From: Zasmidium citrigriseum
Taxonomy: Eukaryota; Ascomycota; Dothideomycetes; Mycosphaerellales; Mycosphaerellaceae
DNA length: 64,000 nt
Assembly (NCBI GenBank): GCA_002786025.1
Contig: NHNW01000054.1
Location: 186,001 to 250,000, forward strand
Reading direction: 5' to 3'
Part shown: piece after piece, positions 40,962 to 51,844 of the stretch
How positions within the stretch are numbered: position 1 is the first letter of the stretch
Layout of the letters: each line of letters opens with the position of its first letter
Translations under genes and position numbers: made by a program
The notes under the pieces: model-generated
Told to the model about the DNA's origin: nothing
Seen by the model: the letters and a program-made list of their open reading frames with translations, nothing else
The model's database searches: none

Positions 40962-43021
40962 TCAAAGATCTCCGGCCAGTGGCTCGACGTTAGGCCAGGA
41001 CACATCTTGCCAGTCCAGCCAAGTTCCTCCAGTATCCATGAAGTCGAGATCGATCGAAGGGTGGTTCAAGAAGTCTTGAAGCGGCGGATTTTGCATCAGC
41101 CCTTCCATCGTAGGGGCATACATGTCAGTCGCAAGATTCTGTGCCGCTGAATCCATCATTGTCGGTCCAGTGGTTGGCACTGACTGGCCTCTAGCGGTCG
41201 TTTGCATCGAAATGTGTTCCGCCACCACATCTTTCAAAGCTTCGATGTGAAGAAAATACTCCTTGGCAGCAAAGTTGCCGTTTCTGTCCAATTGCTGCAA
41301 AAAGTTGACCGCTAACAGAAACTCTTCGTGGTCGCTCGCCCAGCCATTGTGCCTGAGAAGGCAAGACAGGGCAAGTATATTTGCCGAGCTGAAGATATAT
41401 TGTGTCGAAAAATAGTCGAACGCAGTGATGGTGCCGTCATTCCAGGCTGTCTTTAGGAGGCTCATTGAGGCGCGAGCACATCGTATGCAGGCGCTTGTTA
41501 GCGATGATGCAGATTCCGAAAATACCTCTTGTGAATTAGTCTGTTGTGTTGAATTCTGTCGTCTCTGTCGAAGTAAATGCAGGACTATTGGTCTGGTGGT
41601 CACAATGACAGTCTGTCGGTCGTGGTCAGCAGCATTCCCACGCAAGATTGGGAGGCGCATACCTGATTGAAAGATAGATGTAGGAACACCACGTGGCGTT
41701 CATTCGGTGTTCCGCTGTCATCAGCGTTGAGCTGAAGTCGTGGGGGAAGGTCATTCGTCCATTCGCTTAGTGCTTGCACTGCAGTTTGGACTCTTTCCGA
41801 GAAGGATGTTGGCTGTCTCTTCCGCACGTAGAGAGAACTCACAGCATTCATCATTAGTCTTGCCAGTCGAACGACAAATACAATGTGCTCTGCATCATGC
41901 AGATCGTTGCGAGCGTCTTCCGGCAGACCATCGTCGGAAGGCAAGCCAATTTCAACGCTCTCATCTGGTATCGATGGAGGCCAGCCGATTTTGCTGGCCC
42001 ACATTCTATCAAAGCAGTAAGCTGACCACCATAGGCGGCAGCGATGCTCTCTCAGCTCTTGATCTCGCACTTGTGATTCGCTGATTTCGATGTGGAGTCC
42101 AAGTATGACCGACACCCTCAGAGCATAACTTGCCATGAACGATGCAGTGTGGCGACGGTTGATCGCTGAAGCGTATACTGACAGAAGGAGGTATATCTCA
42201 ATGAGGGCCAAGCGTGGTCGTTCGCTGGGGATGTGAACCATAGACATAGCTTTGGCGAAATACTTCGAGCCGGGGAAAGGTGCATCCGGCAGAGTGCACC
42301 GCGATGAGTATGCCTCGCCCAGTGCGAGAAGAGCCCAGAGACGACATGCGGATAGCCAATCGCAATTGTTGGGATTTTGAAGGACCGTACTCACACTCGC
42401 TGTGATCTTCGACCGTCGGACGATGTGCCAGGTCTTACAGACTGTATTCAAGGCCACATCGACTAAGTATCTCATCCGTGAAGCATTCGGCCACTGCAAA
42501 TTGGGATCCGTCAATGACCGAAGGCTGTCATCGCTCATATACTGGACTCTGGGTAGATGGCTAACTGGTTTCGTTGACGCTGCCTGCCGCAACCGTGTGG
42601 CGAACGCAGCATCCGCAGCCTCGCCAATGTGTATCGGCAGGTCGGAAGCATTGCCGTGTGCGATGAACCATGGCCTCTCTTCAATCAAAGGATTTCGATC
42701 TGCGTTGTCTGCTCGTGGGGCCTGCGGCTCAGCAGATGGCTGGCCCGCAGGAGATGCTGCTGGAGTGTTGGCTGCAGAGACCAGGGCAGAGAGGCGTCTG
42801 TTCTCTTCAAGGATCTTGTCCAAGTATCGCTGGCCAACCTTGGTCTTCCTGTCTTTGACCGGGTAGATGCATTCTGTCGACGACTCTGCACAGGCTACAC
42901 ACGGTGGTCCACTGCCCGAACACTTGACTTTGCGTTTATGACACGCAGCGCAGCTGTACACAGTCAGCTGTGAACTGGATGCGATGGTTAATACTCACGC
43001 AGTGATGCGCTTGGGCTGCAT
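40962..43021 (-). CDS. Zn2Cys6 transcription factor with fungal-specific middle domain
   Basis: A 654-residue nuclear regulator. Exons are 42999-43021 (23 nt), 41663-42953 and 40962-41612. The tiny first exon encodes MQPKRIT and completes Ala8 across a 45-nt intron (GTGAGT...GTACAG). The binuclear zinc cluster follows at once: Cys9, 12, 19, 26, 29 and 36 in the C-x2-C-x6-C-x6-C-x2-C-x6-C spacing. Basic residues follow, then a short helix (RYLDKILEENRRLSAL). The fungal-specific regulatory domain spans roughly 180-450, with EHRCRLWWSAYCFDRMWASK and IGWPPSIPDESVEIGLPSDD. It is divergent from an MFS transporter (492 bp apart) and convergent with the peroxidase gene. Control of either neighbour is likely but inferred. 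Confidence 0.92.
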
Positions 43022-43513
43022 GTTCGGAGGCGACTGTGTTGACGCGCTGAGACGCGATGGAGGGTCACGGCGAAAGTTGAAGTTTGGCCGCGGCGAAAAC
43101 GAAACAACGCCGACGGACCCACTTCCGCTCCCTAGCGCCCGCTTTGATTGGCTGGCTACTTTCATTCACTTCGCCGAGCACGGACATCTTGCCCTGAATC
43201 CAAAGCTGAAGGTGATCGCAGGCACACGATCCCTTGTGATGCTTCTCAACTTTGCTCGAGGTATCAATCCAGAAGATGGATCTCATCAAGCCCCCTCTTT
43301 CTGAGGATGAAAGTACGAAGCAAGTCGTCCGTTGAACGTAGGCAAGTGCACTCCAGATTGAAAAACTGAAGGTATCACAGATGGGCTGCATCTTCAGTCA
43401 CTGCAGAAGACCCACTCCTCGGCGCTCAACAACGGACTGGCCGAGCAACAAACATATAACAGACTGCCGAGCCAACAAGTCAAAATGGCCGGAATCATCG
43501 ATACTCGTTCAGA
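43022..43513. promoter_or_regulatory. Divergent promoter between Zn2Cys6 factor and MFS transporter
   Basis: 492 bp. Zn2Cys6 factors usually bind CGG-type triplets, and several CGG/CCG triplets are present (for example 43037-43120). I did not find a clearly paired site. No other gene was seen. Confidence 0.4.
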
Positions 43514-45137
43514 ATGGGACAATCCGACCTCGAAGCCCAGGCGGCTCAACCTACTACTACCCGAGCCTCAAGCCCATCAGCGTCCGACATCGATGAGAAG
43601 TCCCCCGGCTACGCTGTTTCGACTGCCCAGAAGTGCCTGGTAGTCTTCACGACCAGCTTCGCAACGCTGGCAGCTTGCTTTTCTTCGACCTCGCTGTTCT
43701 CGGCTGCGAGCGAAATCGCCAATGAGTTCGGGACGACAGCAGATGTTGTCAATGCCTCGAGTGCGGGTGTGTTATTTGCTATGGGGTTGTCGAACTTTAT
43801 CTGGGGGCCGATTGCAAAAGTAAGGATGCCACCTCTTCATGCAAGGGTATAGAACTGACCATTGAACAGCTGTGTGGAAGACTGATTGCGTACAATGCAT
43901 GCATTGTCACCTTGACGCTCTTTACCATTGCTGCCGCGTTGTCACCGAATCTGGAGTGCTTCATAGTTTTCCGGATCTTGTCTGGGTTCCAGGGAACCTT
44001 CTTCCATGTGACTGGCCAAGCAATCTTGGCCGAGTACTTCCCTCCTGTAAGTAATGCTTCCGGTCCAGATCCACGGAGTCTTGAACTAATCGTCGTGTAG
44101 ACCTCCAGAGGTACTGCAACCGGGTTCTTTCTCTGCGGCACAGTGCTGGGCCCGCCTCTTGGTCCTCTGGTCGCGGGTATCGTTGTGACGTATCAAAGCT
44201 GGAGGGTCATCCTCTGGATTCAAGTCGGCATGACTTGTCTTGCGCTCGCTTTGTCTTTGCTCGTTCTTCGAAAGGGTGGTAGCGAGCCGCAAGTGCCAAA
44301 GTCGTCAGATGATGGACATTTCATTTTGCATGTCTTGCGCACCTTCAGCCCAATGAATGTCCTGAGGATCATGCGGTATCCCAACGTTCTGCTTACAGTA
44401 AGCGACTCTCGTCTTCATCTGCCAAAGCTTTCACTGACCGAGTTCTGGCAGGACATCGCCTGCGGCCTGTTGAGCTGGTCACAATATGCTCTGCTCTCAA
44501 GTCCACGCCATATTCTCGTCTCTCAGTACAACCTCACCTCGCCTCTCATATCCGGCCTCTTTTACCTCGCACCCGGCGCCGGTTTCCTGATAGGTACGCT
44601 CATAGGCGGGCGATTCTCAGACCACACCGTCCGACAATGGATAAAACGACGAGTCGGACTTCGTCTCCCGCAGGACAGGTTGCGAAGCGGCTTCGCCTCT
44701 TGGTTCTTGATCATTCCAGCGGCATCCTTGATATTTGGCTGGGGAATCGAGGAGCATGTCGGTGGCCTAGCATTGCCCATCGTGACGGCTTTCTTCTCGG
44801 CGGCGGGAATCCTGGCTGCATTCGCGGGTCTCAACACCTACTGTGCAGAGGTCATGCCATTGCAAAGACAAGACACCATCGCCAGCAAGTACGTCTTGCA
44901 ATACGCTTTCTCTGCTCTCGCTAGCGGTGTTTGCGTGCCCATGATCGATGCGATCGGAGTCGGTCTGCAATGCACAATCAGTAAGCCCAACGCCATAAAC
45001 ACTTGCGATCTATCAGAGATGCTGACAATAGTGCAGGTGTGATTCTCGTGTACATTGCCGGGGGCCTTTGCATCATCACAGCGTTATACGGAATAAACAT
45101 GCAGAACTGGGTTGATAGGAGGCTGGCGGAGAAGTGA
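43514..45137 (+). CDS. MFS transporter, DHA1-type (drug:H+ antiporter-like)
   Basis: A 469-residue multi-span exporter. Exons are 43514-43819, 43870-44046, 44101-44397, 44452-44980 and 45037-45137, with four introns of 50-56 nt. A polar N-terminus precedes twelve expected spans. Family landmarks are FAMGLSNFIWGPIAK leading into LCGRLIAYNA after the first splice (motif A region), RILSGFQGTFFHVTGQAILA, and FFLCGTVLGPPLGPLVAGI (motif C, antiporter signature), with LIGGRFSDHTVRQW as the second-half motif A. The likely role is proton-driven export of a small molecule. Substrate unknown. The start at 43514 is the first Met directly before the polar leader. It is paired with the divergent Zn2Cys6 gene. 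Confidence 0.92.
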
Positions 45138-45558
45138 CTCTCTTTTTGATTTGTCCAACGGTGGACAGCTTCGTCGAGGACATTGAGCCTTCGGAACGTG
45201 CAAAACGAATAGATGATAGAGAAAGATAGAAAGATACCCTTGAGATACCCTTGCTTATGGGTTCGGCGTTTGGTGTCGGACGGAGGAAAATGGCATCGGT
45301 AGCTCGGAAAATTCTTTTGCATCCTTCAGAGTCCTCCTTCAGCTTGATTTATGATGTGATTCGACTGGTATGTCGTCCAAAGTAGAAACTTGTGATCAGG
45401 CTTGGCATGTCCGGCGAGTCAGATTTTTCGCCGAAAGGCGTCGCAAAGGGCGTAGAAGACGGAAATGCTAGAGTTTTAATTGTCAATAGAAAAGTTCGTT
45501 GGCCCAACGTCTCCTGGAAGGTCAAAAAAACCTCGTCCGTTGCGAAAGAGCAGCCAAA
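45138..45558. other. Intergenic region
   Basis: 421 bp between two plus-strand genes. It contains an imperfect direct repeat GATACCCTTGA/GATACCCTTGC near 45233-45253. No coding content was seen. Confidence 0.4.
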
Positions 45559-46389
45559 ATGACCGTCTCGAAGCCGGATCCATCGCCCAGCAAGCTGGCA
45601 TTCGAAACCATCCCATTGGAGATCAACGGCGTGGCCCTGCAGATCGCCACGATGCATACGATCCAAAATCCATCAGCGAAGCCACCGATACTCTTCCTCC
45701 ACGGCTTTGGATCGACAAAGGAAGACTACGCCGACGCGATTAGGCATCCGGAAATCTCAAGGCACCCAATCCTAGCCTACGACGCGCCAGGGACAGGAGA
45801 GTCGACATGCAGCGAGCTTTCTACGGTTGACATTCCATTCCTCGTCAAAGTCGCAGAACGAGTACTCCGACATTTTGGTGTGGACCAGTTCTACGTGGTT
45901 GGACATTCCATGGGCGGCCTCACAGCACTGCTCCTGGCTCACAAATACCAAGACCGAGCCCTAGGCTTCATCGACATCGAAGGCAATGTGGCTCCAGAGG
46001 ATTGCTTCCTCAGCAGGCAGGTCATTCTACACGCCAACGAAAACGCCAATGAGTTCTTCCAAGAGTTCATCCGTCGAGCAAAAGCGTCACCGCAACGAGG
46101 GAGTGCACTCTACGCGGCCAGTCTGCAACACAAAGTCCAAGCCGGAGTTGTGAGGAGTATCTTCGAGTCGATGGTGGAGCTTTCGGACAACGCAGACCTT
46201 ATGGGCATGTTTCTGGGCTTGCCATGTGCGAAGATGTTTATGTATGGTGAAGATAACAGGTCACTGTCTTATCTGAAGAAGTTGGCGGCGAACGGTGTCC
46301 AGTTGGCGGAGATCGCAGCTTCGGACCATTGGCCGATGTATTCCAATCCGGTCGCCATGTGGGAAGAGATGGCAACTTTTCTGAGGTAA
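45559..46389 (+). CDS. Alpha/beta hydrolase
   Basis: An intronless protein of 276 residues with the alpha/beta hydrolase order. The oxyanion segment is PPILFLHGFGSTKEDY (43-58), then LAYDAPGTGES, the nucleophile elbow VVGHSMGG with Ser117, and a probable catalytic His in SDHWPMYSNP near 257. There is no signal peptide, so it is cytosolic. The substrate (ester, lactone or epoxide) is unknown. The ATG at 45559 (caaaATGACC) is preferred; the frame is open 20 codons further up to 45499 but lacks family character. It lies downstream of the MFS gene and could belong to the same metabolic neighbourhood. Confidence 0.88.
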   Translation: MTVSKPDPSPSKLAFETIPLEINGVALQIATMHTIQNPSAKPPILFLHGFGSTKEDYADAIRHPEISRHPILAYDAPGTGESTCSELSTVDIPFLVKVAERVLRHFGVDQFYVVGHSMGGLTALLLAHKYQDRALGFIDIEGNVAPEDCFLSRQVILHANENANEFFQEFIRRAKASPQRGSALYAASLQHKVQAGVVRSIFESMVELSDNADLMGMFLGLPCAKMFMYGEDNRSLSYLKKLAANGVQLAEIAASDHWPMYSNPVAMWEEMATFLR

Positions 46390-46449
46390 CGGCAGCGAGA
46401 TGGATGCAGGCTCAACGTCGCCCGGGATCGATGTACAGTGGATACAGTA

Positions 46450-48405
46450 TTACTTCGAAAGGCTCTTCACGGCCTTTGACTTCGTCGCCTTGGGATCGAT
46501 GCCCTTCTTCTTCAGCTGCTTTTTCAGACCCCGTTCGATGTATTTCTGATCCTCCTCGTCGTCGAAGCCACCAAAGTCATCTTCTTCCTGATCAGCGCCA
46601 TTGACAGCATCCGTCTCCAGCGCCACATCTTCGTCCACATCTTGCTCCTCCTTCGTACCATTGGCATGCTGCCTCTTCTCTTCCGCGCTGCCTTGTGCTT
46701 TGACGGCGTTTGGCGGCGTGGGTCCAGTCTTCCTGAACTTCGCAACGAAGAAACCGTCGACGTTGTAAGCGTGCGGGTAGTATCGCCGCGTCTCCTTCAT
46801 GGATGGATGGAAGCGCTTTGACTGGTATTTGATGAAGCCTTCCTTGCCAAAGACGAGTCCAGTTGGGACAAGTTTCACATTCGGTCGCTTGTTGAGCACG
46901 TACTGTACAACCTGCTCGTTTTCCTCGACAGAGACTGAACACGTACTGTAGACGATGTAGCCTCCAGTCTTGCTGGCGTGATCCACTGAGTCTACTGCAG
47001 CCAAAAGAAGCTGCTTTTGGAGATGAGGAACGCGGAGGAAGTCGGCTTCAGTCTTGTTCGTCTTCACACTGGCATCCTTGGCGATGACTCCGGTACCAGT
47101 GCAGGGAGCATCAAGCAGTACTCTGTCGAAGCCGCCCATCACTCTGGGGAATTCCAGAGCTGAGTAGTTGCAGACAATCGTGTTCTTGACGCCCAAACGA
47201 TGGATGTTTCCGATCAAAGCCTTGGCGCGGTCTTTGTTCGAATCGTTGGAAAAGATGCAGCCCGTATTCCGCATCAATGCGGCCAAATGGGTTGTTTTAC
47301 CACCAGGAGCAGCTGCCATGTCGAGCACTCTCTCGTGTTCCTGAGGGGCCAAGGCCATGACGGGAAGGAAAGAAGAGGCAGCTTGCAGGATATAGTGACC
47401 AGCCAGATATTCAGGTGTTGCTCCGAGCGGGACTTGAGATTCGAAGATTTGGAGGCCAACCTTGGACCACTTGCCGACAGGCTCCAGCGTTACGCCGCGG
47501 TTGATGAGCGCATGTGCCAGATCTCTCCTGTGGGTACGAAGCGTATTTGTGCGAATGACCATCGGTCGTGGCGTCTCGTTGGCGTCGAAGAAAGCCAGCG
47601 CTTCTTGTGGTGGGAAGAGCGAGAACAGCTTCTCGGCCATGAATGGCGAGTAACCGTAGTACGTGCAGATGTCTCGTAGTAACGCCTGAGTGTATTCTGC
47701 CCTGATCTTGCCGGGTTCTGCGAGCTCTTTGAAACTGGTCAAGACACGCACGGCCTCCGTTATCCTCGTCCTGAGCAATTGTAAATCTGGAGCCAGCATG
47801 CTCGCCTTTTGGCCATCTTCATCGTCCGGTATGTCTGCCGCTGCAATATTGGTCTGCAGCGCATCGTCACGCAGCTCCTCTTCAGCCTCTGCCGCCTCTT
47901 GCGCTCGTTGTTGGTCCAGTTTCCTCGACAAGCCAGCAATGTTGGCGGCCGTGAGCTTCTCTTCCGCATCCGAATCTTCATCATCAGACCACATCTTCTG
48001 GTGCCGTACATCCTCGTCAGAATCCATGACATCCTCATCCGACCCCGAAAGTGCGTTCGCGAAGTCGTCGGCATCGCTGTCGATCTCGTCGTCGTCCAAG
48101 TCATTCAGATCTGCCTCCTCTATCCCGTCCAGCTCGTCCTCCATAACATCGGGATCGTCGATGGCGTCGCCGCTGAGATCGGAGAAGTCATCGCCCTCCG
48201 GCTCTGGTTCAGGTGCTTTGGGAGCTTTCTTCGGTGCCGCCTTGTTCGCCTTCCCATTGGTGACTGGCTTTTTCAAGTCGGCGGTTTTCTGCTTCTTGAT
48301 TGCGCCGTTCGTGGGCGCCGCAGACTTTCGCTTCTTCGAGACAAGAGAATCATCGAGCGGCTGCGGTGCGCCCTGCTTCTTGCCCATGCGACGACCGACT
48401 CCCAT
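46450..48405 (-). CDS. NOP2: NOP2, 25S rRNA cytosine-C5 methyltransferase
   Basis: A nucleolar enzyme of the NOL1/NOP2/Sun family. It methylates a cytosine in large-subunit rRNA and is needed for 60S assembly. It is an intronless protein of 651 residues. The N-terminus is Lys-rich with nucleolar-signal patches, then strongly acidic (about 70-150). The catalytic part has the SAM loop MAAAPGGKTTHLAALM near 360, LLDAPCTGTGVIAKD near 433 and the second catalytic-cysteine motif IVYSTCSVSVEENE near 485, typical of RNA m5C methyltransferases. An acidic-basic C-terminal tail ends in a Lys-rich patch. An in-frame Met six residues in (MGKKQG) is an alternative start. Confidence 0.95.
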   Translation of the reverse strand: MGVGRRMGKKQGAPQPLDDSLVSKKRKSAAPTNGAIKKQKTADLKKPVTNGKANKAAPKKAPKAPEPEPEGDDFSDLSGDAIDDPDVMEDELDGIEEADLNDLDDDEIDSDADDFANALSGSDEDVMDSDEDVRHQKMWSDDEDSDAEEKLTAANIAGLSRKLDQQRAQEAAEAEEELRDDALQTNIAAADIPDDEDGQKASMLAPDLQLLRTRITEAVRVLTSFKELAEPGKIRAEYTQALLRDICTYYGYSPFMAEKLFSLFPPQEALAFFDANETPRPMVIRTNTLRTHRRDLAHALINRGVTLEPVGKWSKVGLQIFESQVPLGATPEYLAGHYILQAASSFLPVMALAPQEHERVLDMAAAPGGKTTHLAALMRNTGCIFSNDSNKDRAKALIGNIHRLGVKNTIVCNYSALEFPRVMGGFDRVLLDAPCTGTGVIAKDASVKTNKTEADFLRVPHLQKQLLLAAVDSVDHASKTGGYIVYSTCSVSVEENEQVVQYVLNKRPNVKLVPTGLVFGKEGFIKYQSKRFHPSMKETRRYYPHAYNVDGFFVAKFRKTGPTPPNAVKAQGSAEEKRQHANGTKEEQDVDEDVALETDAVNGADQEEDDFGGFDDEEDQKYIERGLKKQLKKKGIDPKATKSKAVKSLSK

Positions 48406-48795
48406 GATTGCGGTGATGTGTGGTGGTGTTTGCGAGACTTTGCTGCATGTGATCGCAAAAGCAGAGCAGAGAACTTGAAATTTTGGGCGGAGCTAATTCC
48501 GAGTCAACCGGCCAAGACCCGGCTACTCACGTCCAAATTAGGACAGAATATCCGAAGACAGCCGGGTCATCTTCGACGACACTTCCTCCTTGCTTCCTTC
48601 CACACCCATTTAAAGTACATCTGCTTCGAGGATGACTGCCATTGACCGCCACGTCCAATACTGCACCATAAACAACATGAAGAGCGCCCGTACTTCGTCC
48701 AATCACCTCCAGAGGTCCATTCTCCGCGGAGTCGGTTTGGTCGGCAGCGCTTGGCGTCACAGTTGAATCCTACGGTCTGAGCCACCCTCTTATGG
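48406..48795. promoter_or_regulatory. Divergent promoter region
   Basis: 390 bp between NOP2 (minus) and the membrane protein gene (plus). No other gene or repeat was seen. Confidence 0.4.
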
Positions 48796-49992
48796 ATGTA
48801 CTTCGAGCGTCGTAAGTCCCTCTTCCCCGGCTCTGCACCTCCAACTACCGCCAAGATGCAGTTCCCAGCGACCACGGAGATGTTCCATGTCCTGCTCAAG
48901 GTAAGGCCTCAAATGCCATGCTACGTCCATATGCTAACGTCTTCCCAGTCTTTCTTTGTCTCCGCCTCTCTCATATCAGACTATGCTCTCAAGTTCGACG
49001 AATGGATCGTGACACGTCCAAACTTCGACGGAGATACTTCAGGTGAACGTAAACGATGGATCGCCGTTTTGAAGACTTCCTTAACCTACGCGGTCCTGGA
49101 GCCGCTTTGCTATGCGCTGATGACCGCGTTATCGAATTCATCATTCCTATGCTTTCTCATGGGTTGCCTTATACACATACACGCTGTGCCAGGGGCTATC
49201 GTAATCATGGGCCAGTGCATGCTGGACGTGCTTAAGAAACACAAGGAGATCTGTGGGCACTCTGAAGACCTGGCGAAAGAGGAAGAGGGGAAAGCAAACG
49301 CACACGACGAGAAGCTGGACTCTGAACTTCCTAATAGTATTCTGGAGGTGGAAAACAAGCGCCCGCTGCCCAAAGTCGACCTCCGCCCGTGTCTGGACCG
49401 CCACCCGCTGCCCAGGTTACATTACATAGCTCCTCTGCTTCCTGTTGCAACGGCTGCGCTTGCCAACGCTGGGCTGCTCTACTACACCCGATACCTCAAA
49501 ACGGAAGACAGCCAGACCTGGTACGATCGCTTCGCTTTTGGGTGGTTTGCCATTGCCCTTTGTTGCGCTTGTGTGTTGGTAATCAGCCGCTGGAACAACA
49601 AGATGATGCACGAAGCCTGCGGCCGCCCGCTGCACCTGAAGACGGTCCCGTGGGACGTCCTGAAGTATCGCCTTGTCGCACTCTTCCTGATGGCGTTTGT
49701 GCGGGCCCAGGTGCGCACTTTGCTGTCACAAGAGCCACTGACCTGGTTCGGGTTCTCCGAAAATGGCGGTCTCTACCTTCTTGGCAATGTCGACACTTCG
49801 GATGGACCAGGGACCTCGCTCGACAACAAGAAGCATCTGCTTGACCGACTTCTCGCTGCTATCCCTCCATGGGCCAACATGGCGATCTCCATCGGCAACA
49901 TTGTATTCGTCCTGGGACTATTGAGCTACACTTGGTGGCGAAAGAGGCAACAGCAACGTGCTGAACAGACTGGTGAGCAGAGAGAAGACTAA
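48796..49992 (+). CDS. Hypothetical multi-span membrane protein
   Basis: Exons are 48796-48900 and 48949-49992. The 48-nt intron (GTAAGG...CCCAG with GCTAAC branch site) is a multiple of three, so the unspliced frame also stays open. The spliced product has 382 residues. About five or six hydrophobic segments are visible, for example near FVSASLISDYAL, SSFLCFLMGCLIHIHAVPGA, YIAPLLPVATAALANAGLLY, FGWFAIALCCACVLVI and MAISIGNIVFVLGLLSYTWW. A charged loop rich in Glu and Lys separates the halves. No transporter signature was recognised and the role is unknown. An internal Met at 48856 could be the start instead. Confidence 0.7.
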   Translation: MYFERRKSLFPGSAPPTTAKMQFPATTEMFHVLLKVRPQMPCYVHMLTSSQSFFVSASLISDYALKFDEWIVTRPNFDGDTSGERKRWIAVLKTSLTYAVLEPLCYALMTALSNSSFLCFLMGCLIHIHAVPGAIVIMGQCMLDVLKKHKEICGHSEDLAKEEEGKANAHDEKLDSELPNSILEVENKRPLPKVDLRPCLDRHPLPRLHYIAPLLPVATAALANAGLLYYTRYLKTEDSQTWYDRFAFGWFAIALCCACVLVISRWNNKMMHEACGRPLHLKTVPWDVLKYRLVALFLMAFVRAQVRTLLSQEPLTWFGFSENGGLYLLGNVDTSDGPGTSLDNKKHLLDRLLAAIPPWANMAISIGNIVFVLGLLSYTWWRKRQQQRAEQTGEQRED

Positions 49993-50848
49993 AAGTAACA
50001 CGGGGCACGAGCATCGAATGTATGCAGCCTTATTTACGGGTGTCCCATAATGCATTGGAGATGCCCGTCTGTTCGTGATGGACTACAGATCGTAAGTTGC
50101 GTCGTCATGCACCTCATTCATGCACTTTCGTTGACGCAGTTTACAGCGGTTAGCTACCGGTAGCGAAGTTTGCCAGATCGCAGTCCAGCCAACATCTAAT
50201 ACAACGGCAATGAACAGACGCATGTCTTAGCAACGATCACAAATTCAAGCACGAGCGTACTTTAGCCCGGAGATTCTTGCAGGAAAGGATCGTCCTTCTC
50301 TTTCCTGAATCACAGACTAAGGACAAGATGGCACCCACGACCCCACACCTTTTCTTAATTCTACACATATACGCCTTCGACATCAATCCAGAAGAATACA
50401 TCTCGTTCGAAAAAGCAAGCGTCCACTTATTCGTTCTTATAGGCTAAACACCACAAGTGCACGACGAGTGCTTGAGCATTTACACCCAATGGCAAGCAAA
50501 TCGTCTTCACCGGCCGCACGGACTTCTACGTCGCTACCGCTGCTTGGTGAATCTACTAAACGGGCGTCACGAGGTCCCTATGGCTCGCAAAGCTGTCACT
50601 TGGGCTAGTGAATCTCAAATATTCATGTAGCCGTCGCTCCTGAAAGACGAGCGATGTGTGGTGTCGTGAACCACGCAACCACGCTCTCCGGCCCTTAAAT
50701 AGCCCATGATCCCCCCGATTCTCTGCACATCCTCGACATCCTTCGACTTGGCCATCCGGATTATCCGACTTCCACTACTACCGCGCCGACCTCAATAACT
50801 CCGCATTGCCAACTGATCCACATCAGCATCCCTCGAGGCACTCCAGAC
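49993..50848. other. Intergenic region with TATA-like element
   Basis: 856 bp. TTAAATAG at 50695-50702 lies about 150 bp upstream of the next ATG. The rest shows no frames, repeats or RNA gene that I can support. Confidence 0.4.
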
Positions 50849-51844
50849 ATGGATTCCAAGACCGCTCCAATCACCATCATCGAGGAACCATCTACCGTAT
50901 CAACTGCACAGAAGGCAAAGGTCCCACTCAAGGACCTCAAGCGCCCGTGCCGCGCCACCCAGACGACCATCCGCTATGATCGAGTCCTTCCCGGAGAGCC
51001 TCTGGCATTCGATGCCGAGTTCCAACAGTACAATGACGGCACAGGATGGAAGCACCGCATCGGTCGAGGCGCTCTCGTCAACACTGCTTGCGAGACTGTT
51101 TTCGACGGATACCTCGTCTACCAGCGCGTGGACGGCGTCAAGAAGGGCTATCCTCCGGCCCAATTCTTGGTTGAGCCTGCCGATCTTCTCTTTCAGAACG
51201 GTGCTCTGCCAGCTCGTGAGACGGAGAGAGCTCTCGCGGACCTCATGCACGGCCGCACGATCATCGTCCACGACAAGACACACGATGAGACGTGCTTTTT
51301 TCATTCAACGAACGCCCTCAAGGCCGCCAACAACGTGACTCTGGTCGACACCCAGGTTATGTACAGCGGCATATGTGGGCGCAAGCAGCCAGGGCTGGCG
51401 GATACGTATGCAGTGACGTTTCCCGGCCACATCGTTCAAGCTGGCGGCATCCACAGCCCGGTCGAGGATGCGAGCGCCACCATGGCCCTCTACCAAAACA
51501 AGCACCCTTTCGACCGCGTGGCTCACGCAGCCAAGATGGGCATCAAACTTCAGCCTGCCGAGTCTCCCCTGCCTTCCTACTTCAAGACGAAGCAGACTCA
51601 GGGAAACGCTAAGCGCAACAAGAAGGCGACCGCCACATTCCGCCAAAGCACGAGCGTCCAAACCACCAATCTTCCAGCTCCCTCGTTCAAGACCACCATG
51701 ACGCTCGCTAAAGAGTACAGCGCATCTGCTCCACGCAGCTCTGTTGGCAAGAAAGGAAATACCAAGCGTCCCGCCGCCAATACGAAGTCTTGTATCTCCT
51801 GGGCTCTGGACGACGATGCCAACTTCCCAGTGCTCGGTGCTTAG
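50849..51844 (+). CDS. DEDDh exonuclease-like protein (REX4/ISG20 fold), paralogue 1
   Basis: An intronless protein of 331 residues. The first 40 residues are low complexity. The core (about 45-225) shows the acidic motifs of DEDDh 3'-5' exonucleases in order: PLAFDAEFQQY (D-x-E), TIIVHDKTHDETCF (second Asp region) and GGIHSPVEDASATMALY (H-x4-D), the last very close to the HSSVEDARATM of REX4/ISG20-type RNA exonucleases. All metal-binding residues appear intact. The C-terminal 100 residues are basic and disordered and end in DDDANFPVLGA. Its tandem paralogue lies 612 bp downstream. The spacing between motifs and the loop lengths differ from classical REX4, so this looks like a divergent branch. 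RNA or DNA as substrate is undecided. Confidence 0.8.
   Translation: MDSKTAPITIIEEPSTVSTAQKAKVPLKDLKRPCRATQTTIRYDRVLPGEPLAFDAEFQQYNDGTGWKHRIGRGALVNTACETVFDGYLVYQRVDGVKKGYPPAQFLVEPADLLFQNGALPARETERALADLMHGRTIIVHDKTHDETCFFHSTNALKAANNVTLVDTQVMYSGICGRKQPGLADTYAVTFPGHIVQAGGIHSPVEDASATMALYQNKHPFDRVAHAAKMGIKLQPAESPLPSYFKTKQTQGNAKRNKKATATFRQSTSVQTTNLPAPSFKTTMTLAKEYSASAPRSSVGKKGNTKRPAANTKSCISWALDDDANFPVLGA

Noticed and set aside
47690..48645. Plus-strand frames of 262 and 278 codons, Ser-rich
   Set aside because: Antisense to the acidic N-terminus of NOP2, whose Glu/Asp codons read as Ser/Ile/Leu on the other strand.
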